Assembly (NCBI RefSeq): GCF_040954835.1
Contig: NC_090711.1
Coordinates: forward strand, 4,037,501 to 4,101,500
Direction: 5' to 3'
From: Lepisosteus oculatus
Taxonomy: Eukaryota; Chordata; Actinopteri; Semionotiformes; Lepisosteidae
Length of the DNA stretch: 64,000 bases
The position numbers were made by a program, and so were the translations under genes. The notes below the pieces were generated by a model. The model saw only the letters and a program-made list of their open reading frames with translations. It ran no database searches and was not told the origin of the DNA. This document shows positions 35,520 to 49,450 of this stretch, piece by piece. Numbering within the stretch: the stretch's first letter is position 1; every line of letters begins with the position of its first letter.

Positions 35520-38500
35520 AATGAGTGTCAGGAACCCAGGCTGTGGGAAAATAAAAAGACGGTAAGGTGTGTTACATGGCACAACACTATGGTTTGAAGT
35601 AATAAAGTTATGTAACACACTCTGAACATCAGCAGCCCTGTTAGATTACAAAATAAGAAAAAAAGAGACTAAAGAGATGGGTCTTGAGCATTAATTTAAA
35701 GACTGGGGCTGTAGGGGCATCTGTTATGTGTTTTTGCACAATGCGAAACAGGAGATGAGACAAAACCTCAATCAATCAGCAAATGAGCACAATGAGAGAC
35801 TACCCATCCATAGCACAAGAAACAGACTCGTCAATCATGTCCCCTAGCAAACAAATAAATCTCCTCAGCAGCAAATTGACAATTTCAACACCATTTTAAA
35901 AGAGTTGATTAATGTTTTGACGGACGAAAACCTTTGTGGAGAAATGATATTCACACCAAAGATATTGCAGCAGATCTCATGGTTTTAAGGGGCATTTTGG
36001 TTTCGTGGTTGTTTCTCGTTCTTTGGACCACAAGTGTTGTAACAGGCTTTTTTACGCGAAAAACCTCGGGATGATCCACATAACGACTTTCAAGTATCTG
36101 TTTTTTTTTTGTTTTACAGCAGAAATGAAGAGCGCAACGGAGAGGGGCTATCAAAAATAGCACCACGTTATGGGAAGTGAAACTGAGTTACAAAATCCGT
36201 CCGAAAAGGCTTTCTTCTACTCAGCCGAGAAAACAACAACTCATTCAAGTGAAAAGTTGTCCGTCATCTGCGGTTAACCCTTGAATTCCTTATTCGGAGA
36301 AAACCTGTCATTCTACTGTTGAAATAGCAACCGCTGGTGTTCATGTTAGCCACACAAAGTAGCCAAAGCAATTTGTCCATTGAGTATATGATAGTAATTA
36401 TTTTTTTTGCCAGCATCTGCCTTAGGCCCTGTTGAAAAATGTTTATTTTTGGCATTTCATCTGAAGTAAACATTACCAAAATATCAAACAGGCATTCCTG
36501 GGTTTTAGGTTAACAAAAATCATCTCTTGTGACTACTTTCAGCTTAAATGGCTGGAAAAGCGATTTTATTTTGTGCTTGACTATGAAACAGTCAAAATAA
36601 TCTGAAGGTTACTCCTCCACAGAAGAATATGAAAAGATGAGAAGCTTAGTTTTGGACAATACCAAACACAAAATAAGCCACTTCTTCTTAAGATGTGCAT
36701 TAACATTGATTCAACACAATTTTTCCTCTCTGAAATCACAAGAGGCCTCTGCTTGGAGTCCAGATGTAACCAATGAAACTGGTCTTTAAGCTGGAAGTTA
36801 CATTAAACACAAAAACATAAGGTTGGAACAATTGGAATAGTATCTAGTTCTAGCATATAAAACTTAAGGAGATCTCTGCTACTTACAGTATATACAAAGA
36901 GTGTGCCCCTTGAAAACACCCATGTTGCAATATCATTTCCTCTACAATATCACAAGCTACTGGACAGTCACTCACCATGCACAGAAAAACAACTACTGAG
37001 AGGACTGAGGCATCATTCCCACAGATAACAAGAGAAGAAGGCAAATATCATTTCACCACCACGTGGCTGTTTAACAACAACAACCTTAACCAAAGGCAAC
37101 AAAAGCAAAAATCAAACACTGAAAAACGCTCCCCGTTTTCGGTTTTCACAAGCCATAGCCTTTCAGCAGCTAATGCTGTTAGCACATCCAGTAATTGACA
37201 GTTATTTGGCCGAAGAAAGGAAAAAAAAAAAGACACTGCTTTAGCCCGCACTGGAGAAGTGCTCCAGTCTTGCTATAATTCTGTTCCCTCGCTAATGTAC
37301 TACAGCAGGCCCATGCTGGGATGGCAGGTCTATCTGTTGCTATGGCGGCAGTCAGCTGGAAGGGGTTTTGTTGGCGACTAATTATTGGAGGCATCCATCC
37401 TGTCTTTCGCAGCTGGGATTGTTCTGGGACACACGATTGCGCTTGGAGGCTGGCATACACACACGCACACACACAAAACTGTATTATATTTAAAGGTCTG
37501 ACCAAAACAAATTCTACTGAAATTAATGCACCTTACTGTGCATCTCTAAATTCCTATAACTACTGTAGAATAAATGCTAGAGTTCAACAGCGAGCAGTCA
37601 GTCATTTGCTAAGTGGTATACAATGGGTTTGGAGACATTCTTTCCTTGTACCGTAAATTGTGGTACGTGGGATAGTGGTACAACAGCGTTTCATACTATC
37701 AGTTTTGTTTTTGACTTGCTATCATGTTTAATTTTGTTTTAATAAATTAACTTTTGCTGTGCAGACACACCATTAATCACTGCATCGTATTATCTTAATC
37801 CCCTATCACTTTAACAGTAAGAAAACACCTAGACTGTAAGGTGTTTGTTTGGCAGCACGAAAGACCTAAATGAGCACTTGACAGCAGGACCAGAGAATGC
37901 ACCACGATATACACTAGATTAAGGAAGCAGATCTTACCATCTACAATTAATTTCTTTATGTTTATTGCTTGTTTCATATGCTATTAAAGCTGTGAGATTC
38001 TCTTTAGTTGCTTCTCTAGTGACTGACCAAGGCAGAAAAACAATTTTCAGAATAAAGACTCAGGAAGACTCTTTGAGCAAGATGACAGGAAACAAAGTAG
38101 GAAAGAGTAAGTGTTGTACTGACAAGAGATCCCATCGTAAGATACAGAACAGGCACTGAATTTGGGCTGTAACTGCAGAAATTGTAACCGCTAGATTTTG
38201 CATGATACAGCAGACATGTCCCGAAATCTGAGTGATACAGTACAGGAGTAGCAGGTATATTCCCCAAGAGGAGTGCAGTGTTTTCTGGATTTTCTACCAA
38301 CAGGGGCCTTATCTACTTCACTGATTACATTTACAGAAGGATTTTGTTTTTACTTCTGTAAAATGGTGGACAACATACCCATAGCATATCCACAACATAA
38401 AACATTCAGGGGCAGTCAAAACAAATAATATAATACATAGACAATAAGATTAATAACATCACATGGATATTAATAATGTCTTTCTGTGGTCCATGCATTC

Positions 38501-40445
38501 TGGGATGATGATCTGATGTCATGTGATGAAGCAAAACCAAGAAACAATATTTCTTCACAGTGCTCAAGGTACATGTCGTAATTTGTAGTTTTGCACCAAA
38601 CTCAATATATTTCTTTCCTATTGCCAGACAAAAGCTCACCTGCAGACAGCTCCTGATCATTAATTAGTAACAGCTTGTGTTGTTTGCCTGATGGTTTCGT
38701 CTCTGTAACCGAGTCTCAAGGTATTTGAGCACTGCAGTAATAAAAAAAGTCACAGAACACTGAGCAATCCATAATATAATATCTAATTATTAGTATGTCT
38801 GAAGGCTATACAAGAAACATAATGGGCATTTAATGACGATCAATCCATCTTACACACAGTTTTGAAAACATTCCTTAAGGTGCTAGAATGAAATTTGGGA
38901 AGACATTTTTCTCTCGGGGAGTCTGTGTTCATGGAGATATTTTTAGATCAAATCCAATAAAATACACTCATTAATGTCTTAAAATATTATCCTCCTGACA
39001 TTATACTATGCAGGACGAAAAAGGGTGTGTAATGATTTTTTAAAATTCTACACAGGGTCCATATATCATGTCTAGAGAGAATCATGAAGTGGAGATTAAA
39101 GAAACAGTGAAAACTGTTACGTTACTGATACTTTTTTCTACGTGTTCCAGTGCGTTGATTTCTGCCATCAAGGTTAAACGCAGTGGAAGCTGGCAAAGTC
39201 GAAACCACCTCCAGGCCACCTGCTCATTGTTTATATAACAGATATATCAAGCCCACAGCTGTATCACCTTAATTTCTTATTTCAGAAAATCTCTGACACC
39301 GGACAAGGTTGGGAATGGTCAACAAACAGACCTCCAGGGGACTTCAGGCATGGTGCTGTTTACGTACAGTAGCACAGTCAACCTTAGCAGACAGCAGCCC
39401 ACCTTCTGATCGCATCCTATTATTGTATTGAAGGCCACAGTGTTGTTGAAAACAGGGAAAACACATCAATCCCAGATGGAATCAACACTGGACAACACTT
39501 CCATCTCAACTCGACCACGCGTTCCTCTCAAGATGCATATCCCCCACCTTTCATTGCTGTTTCCACAAGATTTGTTTTAAAAAGATCTTAAAGCTGATTG
39601 ACTAATTAATTGATTTTTAAACAACCGATTGCATTTGATGATCATGACTTACTAAGGCTTTCCTTGAGTCGATCCAGACAGGAAATGTACTAATCGCCAA
39701 AAGAATTGCTCTCAAGGAAAAGGCATTTTAGTTTATGCTTTTAAACTGCTTTTAAAAGGACCTGCTTCTGAAACCACAGAAGGAGGTTATCGTTTCCACT
39801 CTGCACAGAAGATGAAGGCTCTCGGTCTTTGTATAACTTGCAGCAGTGGGCAGCTGTTGACCTTGAGAGCCATGGTGCCTTCTAGTTTTCATCCTCAGTG
39901 ACCTGGAAAGGACGGCACTGAACTAAATATTTCCTTGACTGGTCCGATTCCGCTTTCTTTACGGTCTGAAGCAGCTGCCAATGGAAAAGAACCTACATGG
40001 TTGTCCTTGTCTTTTCAGAACAACCTTGCTTTCACGGAGAAGAGGTGTTACCTTCAGAGTCCCTTTGCCCAGAGTAGGGATTTGGTGTGTACTTGAAAGG
40101 AAAAATTGCAAAGCTATGTCTGGGCTTGATACTGAGTAAGGGCAAACAGGGAGCTGGGTGAATATTTGGCCTGGAACTTATTCACTCACATTTGCGTGAA
40201 TTTCTTTTCCCATCACACACTAATGAAACAGCCCCCTGTGCTGTGGCAGCAGTGCATCTGCAGGCCCTTCTGAGGGGATCCTATAGGCTGAGCGAGCGTG
40301 TTGACTCAAAAGCCCTTTGACCTGGCTTGACCTCTCCCCCTGCCAGCTCCAACCAGCACATGCTGAAGAGCGAGGCAAAGCTCTTTCACTCTGCTGCCGA
40401 ATACGGGGCACTGGTCCCCTCTCTCCGACAGTCCCCAGACACTCT

Positions 40446-40492
40446 CTTTTAATTAACCTTTTCCTCTCAACCTTTTAATTAACCTTTTCCTC
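40446..40492. repeat. 26-bp tandem duplication
   Basis: CTTTTAATTAACCTTTTCCT occurs at 40446 and again at 40472, with a short CTCAAC-type spacer. Simple local duplication. Confidence 0.95.
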
Positions 40493-42284
40493 CATGCATT
40501 TTAAAAAGAGAATGCCTTTGTCACTCCCATGTGTTCTTCGGGGTCTTTATTGTTCTTTATTGTCTTCAGCCTCCGTATGTCACAAAACTGTCAGCCGTTG
40601 CTCTTGCTCCAAACCCAAATCCCAGGAATCTTTCTTGAGCCCCTACGTGCCTGTGATGCACTGGGATCTCGTCCAGGATGTGGTCCAGTTTTGCATCTTA
40701 TGTTTCCTGAAGAGGATCCAGATTGCAACAGTCCTTATAGATTTTTTTATTTTATTTTTGCAAAGTGTAAGGTTTTATAATTACTTTTCTTATCCTTCTC
40801 ATGCATTGTGCAATGTCTTTTATTTTCCTGTTTTCTTCCACAAATAAGATTGTCCTGCTCGTATCAAAAGCTCTTTCCACTCCGTGAAACTGTGGCCCAG
40901 CTATTGATCACGATAGAGCAAACAGGCTCACCTTATCTACTCTGCCACTGCGATTCCCTTCATAAACCTCCCTTAGCTCACCAGTGTGTGTGCTTTAAAC
41001 AAGGAGTGGACACTCCTAAAAGAAGAGAGAGGTGCATCAGGTGACTGACAGTGGCTCTGTATTTGTGGGAAAAGATGACAATAGATATGGTCAGTCCTCT
41101 ATAAGAGAGCAAAAAAAAACACCAAAAAGAAAGATTAACAGAATGTGTTTGTTGAAGGTTTCTTGTTTACTCAGTAAAAGGTCTTGGTTATTCTTTTTTT
41201 GTGTCTTGGTTGCCCCACAGTCACAGACTGTTGTCCCGCGTGGAGAAGTGGTCTGAGGACCAGTTCATACCTGTGTTCAAACCGACCACGCTGTCTCCCT
41301 CAGGCTTTGTGTGATCTATTCTGATTCAAGTGGAGTTACATGACCCTCGAATTCACCTTCACCAGCCTGCTAATATTAAAACAGGAGACCAGCTAGCCTG
41401 CACCATTAATATGGTTTTGCTAAAGCCACTCCAGTGTGTTGAGTGCCTTTCAAAACCAGAGCGTCATTCTCCTGGTCAAAGTGCCCTAAGGATACAGCCT
41501 TGCACTTGTTATTACAATGCATAAAATTGCATTAATTAGGACCAGTGCTGAAGGGAAGAGCACACAGGTTGCAACAGCACTTTCCAGCACTTTGTAATGC
41601 AGGGCAGCAGCAGAATTCTCCCAACCTACTGCATTAATTAATTTTTAACTGAGTGTAATAAAAGGTAAATTATCTCCGGAGACCTTTTATGCAACTGTTA
41701 TTGTAAAGGCATCAGCCCCCAAGTAAGTTAGCAACACAGATTGAATCATTTTCATTTTGCATGTTTTTTAAAAAGCAGTCTTTTTTTGCTATATTTGCTG
41801 CAGGCCCGGCGTGTCTGCCTCGTGCACGGTCTTGAAAAGCGAAACCCCCTTTTTTAAAGTCATTTTAATTGAATTTGTTCTGAAATAGTAATAGTGGTTG
41901 GTGTTTTGGCATTTCCAGACAATCAGTAGTGTTAAAATATACACAGAAATACTGTATACAGTGTGGAAGTGAAAAGATATCATACAGTATGTATGTATAA
42001 TTGCAGAAGCAATTTTTGTACAGAAGGCATGTATAAAAGAATAACTGAGGAGCCTTGTATCCAGCTGTACATTCACAAGGGCTGCAGATTAACACAGTCT
42101 ATCCATATTTTTATTTTAAATGCTATGTCTTGTGTAGTTTAACTTATTCTTCTGAATAAGGTCATTTTTATTCTCTTTTTTACACCCCAGCACTCCATAA
42201 CTCATCAGCTGAGTCCAGAGCCTTGTCCACTTCTCTACACCATCTCCCCCAAGCCTTGTGTATATGTTTAAGAAGGAGATGTAA

Positions 42285-42770
42285 TAATTCCACACACTTA
42301 CATAGTGTCTTTCTGGACTCTCCACTCAAAGCACTTTACAGGTAATGGGGACTCCCCCCCACCACCACCAATGTGCAGCCCCACCTGGATGATGCAACAG
42401 CGAAGCAGAGTGCTCCTGTACTCTCACCACACACCAGCTATCAATGGGGAGGAGAGCAGACTGATGAAGCCAATTCACAGATGGGGATTATCAGGAAGCC
42501 GTGATTGGTAAAGGCCAGAGGGAAAAAGGGGCAGGACATTGGGGTAATACCCCTACTCTTTTCAAGAAATGGCCTGGGATTTTTAATGACCATGAAGAGT
42601 GAGAACCTTGGTTTTAAGTGCCTTTTTTACAGTACAGTGTCCCCGTCACTATACTGGGGCGTTAGGACCCACACAGACCACAGGGAACACCCACTACTGG
42701 TCCCACTAACACCTCTTCCAGCAGTAACCTCAGCTTTCCCATGAGGTCTCCCATCCAGGTACTGGGCAGT
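42285..42770 (-). mobile_element. 5S-derived SINE, body and tail, minus orientation
   Basis: Read on the minus strand it starts with the 5S-like TACCTGGATGGGAGACCTCA and runs through GCTGAGGTTACTGCTGGAAG, TATAGTGACGGGGACACTGT and GATAGCTGGTGTGTGGTGAG. It ends GGTGGGGCTGCACATTGGTG, CCCCATTACCTGTAAAGTGC and TTTGAGTGGAGAGTCCAGAA. The first part of the 5S head is lost. It is the longest and clearest copy of this family in the window. Confidence 0.8.
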
Positions 42771-43378
42771 CATGCGTTGAAGGGCGTTTTAAATCAACGA
42801 GTGCTAACAAGTCAAAATCCTGGTCCACCAGTGGTGATTCTGGTATTGTCTAATTATTTCTTTGACATTAAATTCATATTTGACGATGTAAAGGGATACA
42901 GTCTAAATCAGCGAGGGAGAGGGAGAAGGGCAAGGTCTCTGGGTCTACTTCCTCTTTAGGATGTATTCCACTTTCACCCGTGTTCCTAGATTTGTGAAGA
43001 AGTTGACCAATCAATTTCTGCTTTAACGCACAGTATTTTGTCTTAAAACACAAATAAATAACAGAAAGTAAGCACCAGAGTATGCCTTATAAAAAAACAA
43101 CTGGAGAATAATTCGCTATTCGGTACTATTTTCTGAACTTGCAAACTTGAACATTTTTAAGGGAACCATGTTTATAATACTTTAAGTCCTGAGAGCGGCC
43201 TCATATGGTTTGCTGCTGAAAAACCTGTGGGAAGATTATAAGACGTCACCTCTTGCCTTGTGTACAGTAACGTCATTCGCCCTCAACCCAATGCTCTCCG
43301 CACGCTGACCTGTTACCATGAAATTAGATCTCAGGTCAATATCAGTTTATGATGGGAGAGCCTCTTTTTTGTCAACTA

Positions 43379-43392
43379 CTGCCCTCTGCTGG
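43379..43392 (-). promoter_or_regulatory. CTCF core motif, perfect consensus
   Basis: CTGCCCTCTGCTGG, on the minus strand CCAGCAGAGGGCAG, fits all 14 positions of the CTCF core CCASYAGRKGGCRS. It lies in the nol4l-commd7 intergenic region and pairs with a second site about 750 bases away in opposite orientation. Binding is inferred from the motif. Confidence 0.5.
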
Positions 43393-44127
43393 ACATCATG
43401 AAGAACTGCACACCTGAACTATGTGATTCCAAAGGGTTTTTTATATTCCAAATCTACTTATTTTTCCTCATTAAAATAGAGGGAGATGTCACAATTTGTT
43501 AAGAACTCGTGTACAGTAAGGATTAGCACCTTGAAGCTGTGGAGCGCTTTGCAAAGTGTTTTCTTAAAATGTAATTTATATAATACATTATATTAATATA
43601 TTATCGTATCTCTGTAGCTCATTAATTGTATGTTCCATAGTTCACCATATACAATAAGCTGAAAACTTCAAATTAAAGAAAAAGCACTCCCTTGGTATTT
43701 GTAAGGCTGTTAAGGATGGTTTATCGATTGTTTTCCGATAGTCAAAGCCAATTATATAATCACTGAAAAGTGTTATATCCTAGCAACAAGATATAACCTG
43801 TTACAAGATACAGGGAGGTTAAGTTTCCCATCTTTTCCATCTCTACACAGTTTAGGAGACCAAGCAATCCAGCCAAATATTCACAAGTAGTGCCTGCAGT
43901 TTAAGATTTGTTGGACTTGACCCCAGGAACAGTAACTCCGAGGCAACAGGATAGTTACCAAGGATACATGATCAGCCCACACAACCATGGCAACCAGTAA
44001 CTAAGTAACATGGTTTAAAATAGAGAACAGATGAAGACTGCCTACCAGACAATCAGTTTTGCTGTCTAAATATTAAAGACCAGTTCCCTGGAAAAAAATC
44101 CAACAACATTTGCCTTTCAACCAGTGT

Positions 44128-44142
44128 GCAGAAGGGGGCGCT
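44128..44142 (+). promoter_or_regulatory. CTCF-like motif, plus orientation
   Basis: GCAGAAGGGGGCGCT matches the GGGGGCGCT half of the CTCF core fully and about 12 of 14 positions overall. Its orientation is opposite to the perfect site at 43.38 kb. Confidence 0.4.
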
Positions 44143-44537
44143 CTTTTAAGGGCTAATGGGTACAATGGTGCTCACAATAAAGATCTAAAAAAATCTCTCG
44201 TGAAATTATCAAATTTAAACACCATCTTCAGCTAATCTAACCTGTTTATCCTAACTAATAATGTTTTTAAATAAAATTGTAATAAAAATTATTGCAAAAG
44301 TATCAACATAAATTGGGATTTGAACAGTCAGATTGTCAGATTTGACAGTGAACAAGTATGTTATTTGTTCCAGCATAATTCATTTGTTTTACTCATAAAC
44401 TCATTTTTATTTGCTGGATGTCCAAGAAATGAAGTTCTTCCTTCAAGAATTTTTGGTAATCAAGGCTGTCTGTTTTAGTAAAACTGTAAGTTGTAAGGAA
44501 AGTTTTAAGTGATGGAAACCGAACAGTGAGTTCTAGA

Positions 44538-44582
44538 TAATTTCAAAATGATAGGACCCACTAATTTCAAAATGATAGGACC
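44538..44582. repeat. 24-bp tandem duplication
   Basis: TAATTTCAAAATGATAGGAC occurs at 44538 and 44562 with no mismatch in the shared part. Confidence 0.95.
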
Positions 44583-45501
44583 TTGTCAGACCTGATATTA
44601 ACCATTCCAAAAACTACTGCTGAATGCTTTGCCTTCACTGAATTGTGCAGGCCTTTAGAAATTAGCAGTTCTACAACAGAAGAAATTTAGCTGCCAGTTG
44701 AGATTGGGATAAAATTAACGAGAACATGTTGGCATAACACAGAATATAAACCTAAACCCTCCACAGCTATGATCCTCCAGAGCCCCAGTCCAGTTACTTT
44801 CATGTTCTAGATCACCCATATCTAAGTGAGAACAGTTCATGTTCTAAGCAATTGTGCGATTTAGTCAGTTAAGAGAGTTTCTTTCCTTGAAGGATTGGTT
44901 GTGCAATTTTGGTCACACATTATCTCCAAATGTCCTAATTTAGCAAATCATCTGCTTAACTGATTGCAATTCGATTGATCCAAGCCCTTAGAAATTGTTC
45001 ATGTAACATCTCTAAAAAAGACCTGCTGGACTGGGGCTGTGCAGGGGCAGGGCTGTGGATCCTGCATTCACACGGAGACAGTCTCAGCTCCCAGTAACGA
45101 GGCTCAGGAAGCTGGGGAAGAGCACACATTGATCGCAACCAGATCACAGTAAAACGGCTGAAAATAACAATCCAATTTACACCATGACTGTGGCTTGCAG
45201 GTGCATTCTGTGATCTGTGTGTCCTTTCAGCAGCTTACAATTGGAGGCCCTTCTGATCTAACAGGTCTGTAGCCCACGAGGGGTAGCCTCAGCTTTCGAA
45301 GACTGCAGTGTTTCACCGGCATCAGGGTGGCCCTCAGGATGTAGAACACCTTCCAGATGAAGAATAATAAAGAGGCTTTCTCATGCAGTGCAGGACTGTC
45401 TTATACTATGTAATTGGAAATATGGGCCTACTTCTCACTCTTTCCTTGAATAAGCTGAATAAGTATGTGAATGTACTATATACATAATGAGCACTTCTTT
45501 C

Positions 45502-45626
45502 TTCATCCATTCACCCATTTTCTCATCCTTTATTCAATTCAGGGTCCCTGGGGAGTCGTAGTTAGTCCTGGCAAGCAAGGGGCTCAAGGCAGGGCAATCC
45601 CTGGAGAAGTCACCAGTCCATCTCAG
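45502..45626 (-). mobile_element. tRNA-derived SINE, 3' tail
   Basis: CATCCATTCACCCATTTTCT, then TTCAGGGTCCCTGGGGAGTC, GGCAAGCAAGGGGCTCAAGG and ACCAGTCCATCTCAG on the plus strand read as the reverse complement of the tail of the tRNA-SINE family. Truncated copy. Confidence 0.65.
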
Positions 45627-48600
45627 TTCTTCTTCATTAAGCAATAAAATATGTGCGATCAAAAGGATGATGGGCTTTGGCTCCAGCTGCAGAGCTGTGC
45701 CGCAATTCTGCCGCATGACACAGACAAACCCAACAGCTTCCTTTCTCAGAGTCTAGGGAAAGGAAGACTTTTACCCTGGAAGAGTAGGGAAAAGTATTGT
45801 GTTTAAGAGGCAGGCCGTCTTAAAGCCTTAGGTGTGAACTGGATGTCAAAGATGACCAGGTCTTCTTGCTCTGCCTCCGGAGAGGTGGGGACTGTTCTGG
45901 TGCAAAGCAGCACTTATTTGAGCTCTTGGCCTTGAGGGGCCGAAAGTAAAAATGCAAGGGTGAGTTAAAAAAAAAAACTGAAGGCTTTGTGTAGCAAGGT
46001 GTATGCCCTAATGATCTGCATGCAATTGCAAGCAATTAAGTGGATTGAGCGGTGGATGAACCACAAGTCTAGAAATCAAGACTCAGAATCAAGAAGGGAG
46101 ATAGTGGGACCTGCTATGACCTCCTACACGAAAAAACCAAAAAACACAGCTGCCCGTAGCAGAGTATTAAGATTACAAGAGGAAGATACCAATAAGGCCT
46201 GATAACCACCAGCCAGTCTGAAAGCGGAAGAATGCCAGCTGTGCAATCTGTCTTAAGGCCATAAAGTTGCGCAGGGCAGGATAGCCCTGGTGCGCTTTGC
46301 ATTTCGGAGACAGAAGCTTCAGCTCTGCTCTTGACCACAAGGGCCTACAGTTTGTGTGGTGCAGGCCTTGGTCAGAAGGCTGTTCCCCCAGCTGGGCGGG
46401 CGTCTGCCTGTCCTGTCCAGATTACACCACAGCCCTTGCAGCCTAAATAGTTTGAAATATGGCAGGAAGTACCCGGCCCCTTGCCTGCACTGCTGGTCAC
46501 AGGATGGCGAGTAGGCTTTTCTCAGAACTGGGCAGGAAAGCATTCATAATCCTGGCAGGGAGACAAGCCATGCAGAGAGGGAGGCTCTAACCACATAGCT
46601 GAGAGCTGGGGTAGAAAAGCCTTCAAGGTGGGTTATCGCAGGCACCATATGTCCCCAGGGAGGGCTGTTTGAGGCTGTGTAGGGGTCTGTGGGGAAAAAG
46701 TGCATGCCCCTAACTGAATGGGAGTCCCGGGTGTTAATCTTCCAGTGTCACTCATGCGGCCAACACATAATGTCTCCAGGGGGAAAAAAAACTGCGCACT
46801 CAGGAAATGTGGGAAAGAGTCACTTCCTGTACTGAGTTTGGTAAAACACTTTGCTGAAAAAAAATGGAAATAAGCAATTTTACACTGCCTTCTCTACCTT
46901 GGCAATGCTTTGTGAGTGAAAATGTGCTAATATGCCATTTAAGACCTCATTCAGGGTCCGACAGATTGTTGAGATTACTGTTGCCTGATTATACCATGCT
47001 GGAAAAATGCTGTGGTTACTAGAATGATCTCCCTATAAAAAAATAATGCGACATACTCACAAATACATTAAATGTGCTTTGCTCACAAAAATGTAGATTG
47101 TATGGAGACATACTTCTCAAATGCAATTGCAGATTACAGACACAGATATTAGACTTTCTGGGTTAGAATCAAACTGTAGGAGGGAGGTTTTCAACAAACC
47201 TTTACTAATCTGTGCATTTAAAAAAATCTATATATATTATTGCACCACAAATAGGAATGTAAGATTAGTTACATCCTAAAAACCAAACCGGTTTCCTAGA
47301 TTAGAGGGAAATTAATAAATTCCTAAACTCTTTGCAGATACAAATACAGTGCTACAAAAACTTGTGCTGCACTACTACAGACTTCAGGGAATTGTTAAGG
47401 TTTCTGTGCTTTTAGCGTGGTATTCCCAATAACCTGTTCCTGTAAAGCACTGTACAAGCAGCCATTGCCCATTATCTAAAGGTGTGGGTGAAAACAGTGA
47501 AATGAGCTCCAACATCATGAAAAAGATGGTCTTATTTCACTATTTCAAACATTGTGTTGGGACCACTTCTCAAACTGGTCAGTCACAAAGAAAAAAATAA
47601 TTTCACAGCTCTACAGTTAATAAACCAATGAACTGCACTGTTGATGATCAGCTTTGATGCTGATAATATTTCTACACACAACAAAACCCTTTCTCTCTTC
47701 TACTTCCTCAAATGACCTGCAGGCTCCAGCTTGCCTGTTGTAATGGTAAATTGCATCCCAAATGCCAAGAATAACTTGGACACATTGACTGCGGGTTATT
47801 CCTGCCAAATAAAGTGGCTAAAACTCAGGAATCTTCCTGGACTTTACTTTACTTCCTGGGCAGCCTTTTCTCATTCCAAGCACCAGATGTTACATGTTTC
47901 GATGTAACAACCAGCAGGTTTTCCTCTTTTTGGCGTGGTATTCTTTCTATACAAACAGCAACCGGACCCTGTGTGGTTCTCAAGCTTTATCAAACCAATG
48001 CACTTAACCTTAGTTTAAGGGAAACTAAAGACACAGGTACAATGGCTTCTTGAGGTCTGAGCCCCAGTTTAGGACACTTGAGGGACCACATGCCTGCCTG
48101 GCTGCTGACAGCTGTAACTTAAGATCCAAAATGGATCCCCACACAGAAAACCTGTGCAACACAAGGAAAAGGACAATGCTTTCACAAGAGTCTCCCATTT
48201 CTTTAAATCACCTGAGGCGACGTCGCAGCTCAATTAAATTAAGCACACTAACCAAACAGCTGCCACAAGAAATCAAGTATACACCACAGACTTTGTCTTG
48301 TGTCTTTTAAATGTCACACCTGGCACATACTGTATATTAAATCTCCCCATTGAGTTCCTGCAGTAAAAAAGAAGCCACACAGGTCTGTCTTTAAGCACCG
48401 GCACAGCACTGAATGTACAATAAGGGCTCCAGCAAGCTGTCGATAAAGAGTACAGCCGGGCTTTCCAGCGCAAGGTACACTATCCCCCTCATATCCCATC
48501 AGCCAGCTGAGAAAGCAGCACGCCTGGGCCCCCTGCAATGGCAGGCCAGGCAAGTGTAAACACGCGCCACACCTGCAGACAAGAGCGGAGAAAAGGACAA

Positions 48601-48999
48601 TGAAGCCCAGCCGGGAGACTTTTCCTTCGTGGAAACGGCAGCTCTTCTCTTTGTATGCGTTGCCAAATGAGGGCGGGAGGAGGAGGAGAAGGGGGGGTTG
48701 GCGGACCTGATCAGACTTGCTTCCTCGACCCGAGCAGGCAGATTCAGCATTGTCTGTCTCAGACTGCGCCACCGAGCCTGACAAGGGCCAGGGGTCATGT
48801 CTTTATTGAGGGGAGGGCCAGCCGCTTCCTCCTGCTTAAAAGAAAAACCGTCTTACTGCACAAAACGCCGGAGCGAGAAAAAGGAGCAACACACAAAAAA
48901 AAAACGCTGAAAATTCATACCCCCTGCTCCCTGCAGCTTGATAACGAACAAAGAAGGGATACAGATAAAAAAAGGCAACAGTACAAAAACACAAAGCAA

Positions 49000-49373
49000 T
49001 GCAAACAAAGGAGCCAATTTTATTATACTTTCATGTATACATGCCTCAGGTGGTAATAACTACACAGCTATGAAGTATTATGTTACACTGCTTTGTTTTT
49101 TTTAAGAAGTCATGTCCTTGAATAAAAACTGTAACCATGTATGTGCCTTACCACATGCTTGATACTTCAACACATTTTGTTGAACAGAAGTCAATCAGTT
49201 TTTGCTTTGCAAAATGAAATGGAGTACAAGGGTGTTTCAGGTGGAATCCCGGCTGGCACCTGTGGACAGCGCGGAGGCAGCACAGGAAATGACCTCCGCG
49301 GTCCCATGCCGGGCTCTTGCTGTCCAGCAGCCCTCTCTCACACACACCTGCAGGATGGGTCCGCGCCGGGGAC
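49000..49373 (-). other. commd7: commd7 3'UTR with candidate poly(A) signal
   Basis: Downstream of the commd7 stop codon, the first canonical signal seen on the minus strand is AATAAA at 49024-49019, 350 bases past the stop. Cleavage would fall near 49,000. The end point is inferred. Confidence 0.5.
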
Positions 49374-49450
49374 CTAGCTGAAACAGTCCAGGCTGGCTTT
49401 GGCACGCTCCATCTCGTGAAGAAAGCTGTAAAACTGGGGCAGTGTCAACT
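49374..49450 (-). CDS. commd7: commd7 exon 9 (25 codons including stop)
   Basis: Completes E176 and encodes LTLPQFYSFLHEMERAKASL then DCFS and TAG (49376-49374). Acceptor CCTGCAG after a run of T on the minus strand. The C-terminal helix of the COMM domain is intact. Confidence 0.97.

Larger units (their letters stand above)
28734..49000. other. intergenic region between commd7 3' end and nol4l 5' end
   Basis: About 20 kb separate the two same-strand genes. No conserved protein-coding exon was recognised on either strand. Listed separately are the degenerate triplet tract, the unnamed repeat family at 31.7 and 35.2-35.5 kb, SINE copies at 33.05, 34.36, 42.28 and 45.5 kb, short tandem duplications and CTCF-like sites at 43.4 and 44.1 kb. 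The stretches 29.8-30.8, 32.0-33.0, 35.6-42.2 and 45.7-48.9 kb are otherwise plain AT-rich sequence. Confidence 0.7.
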
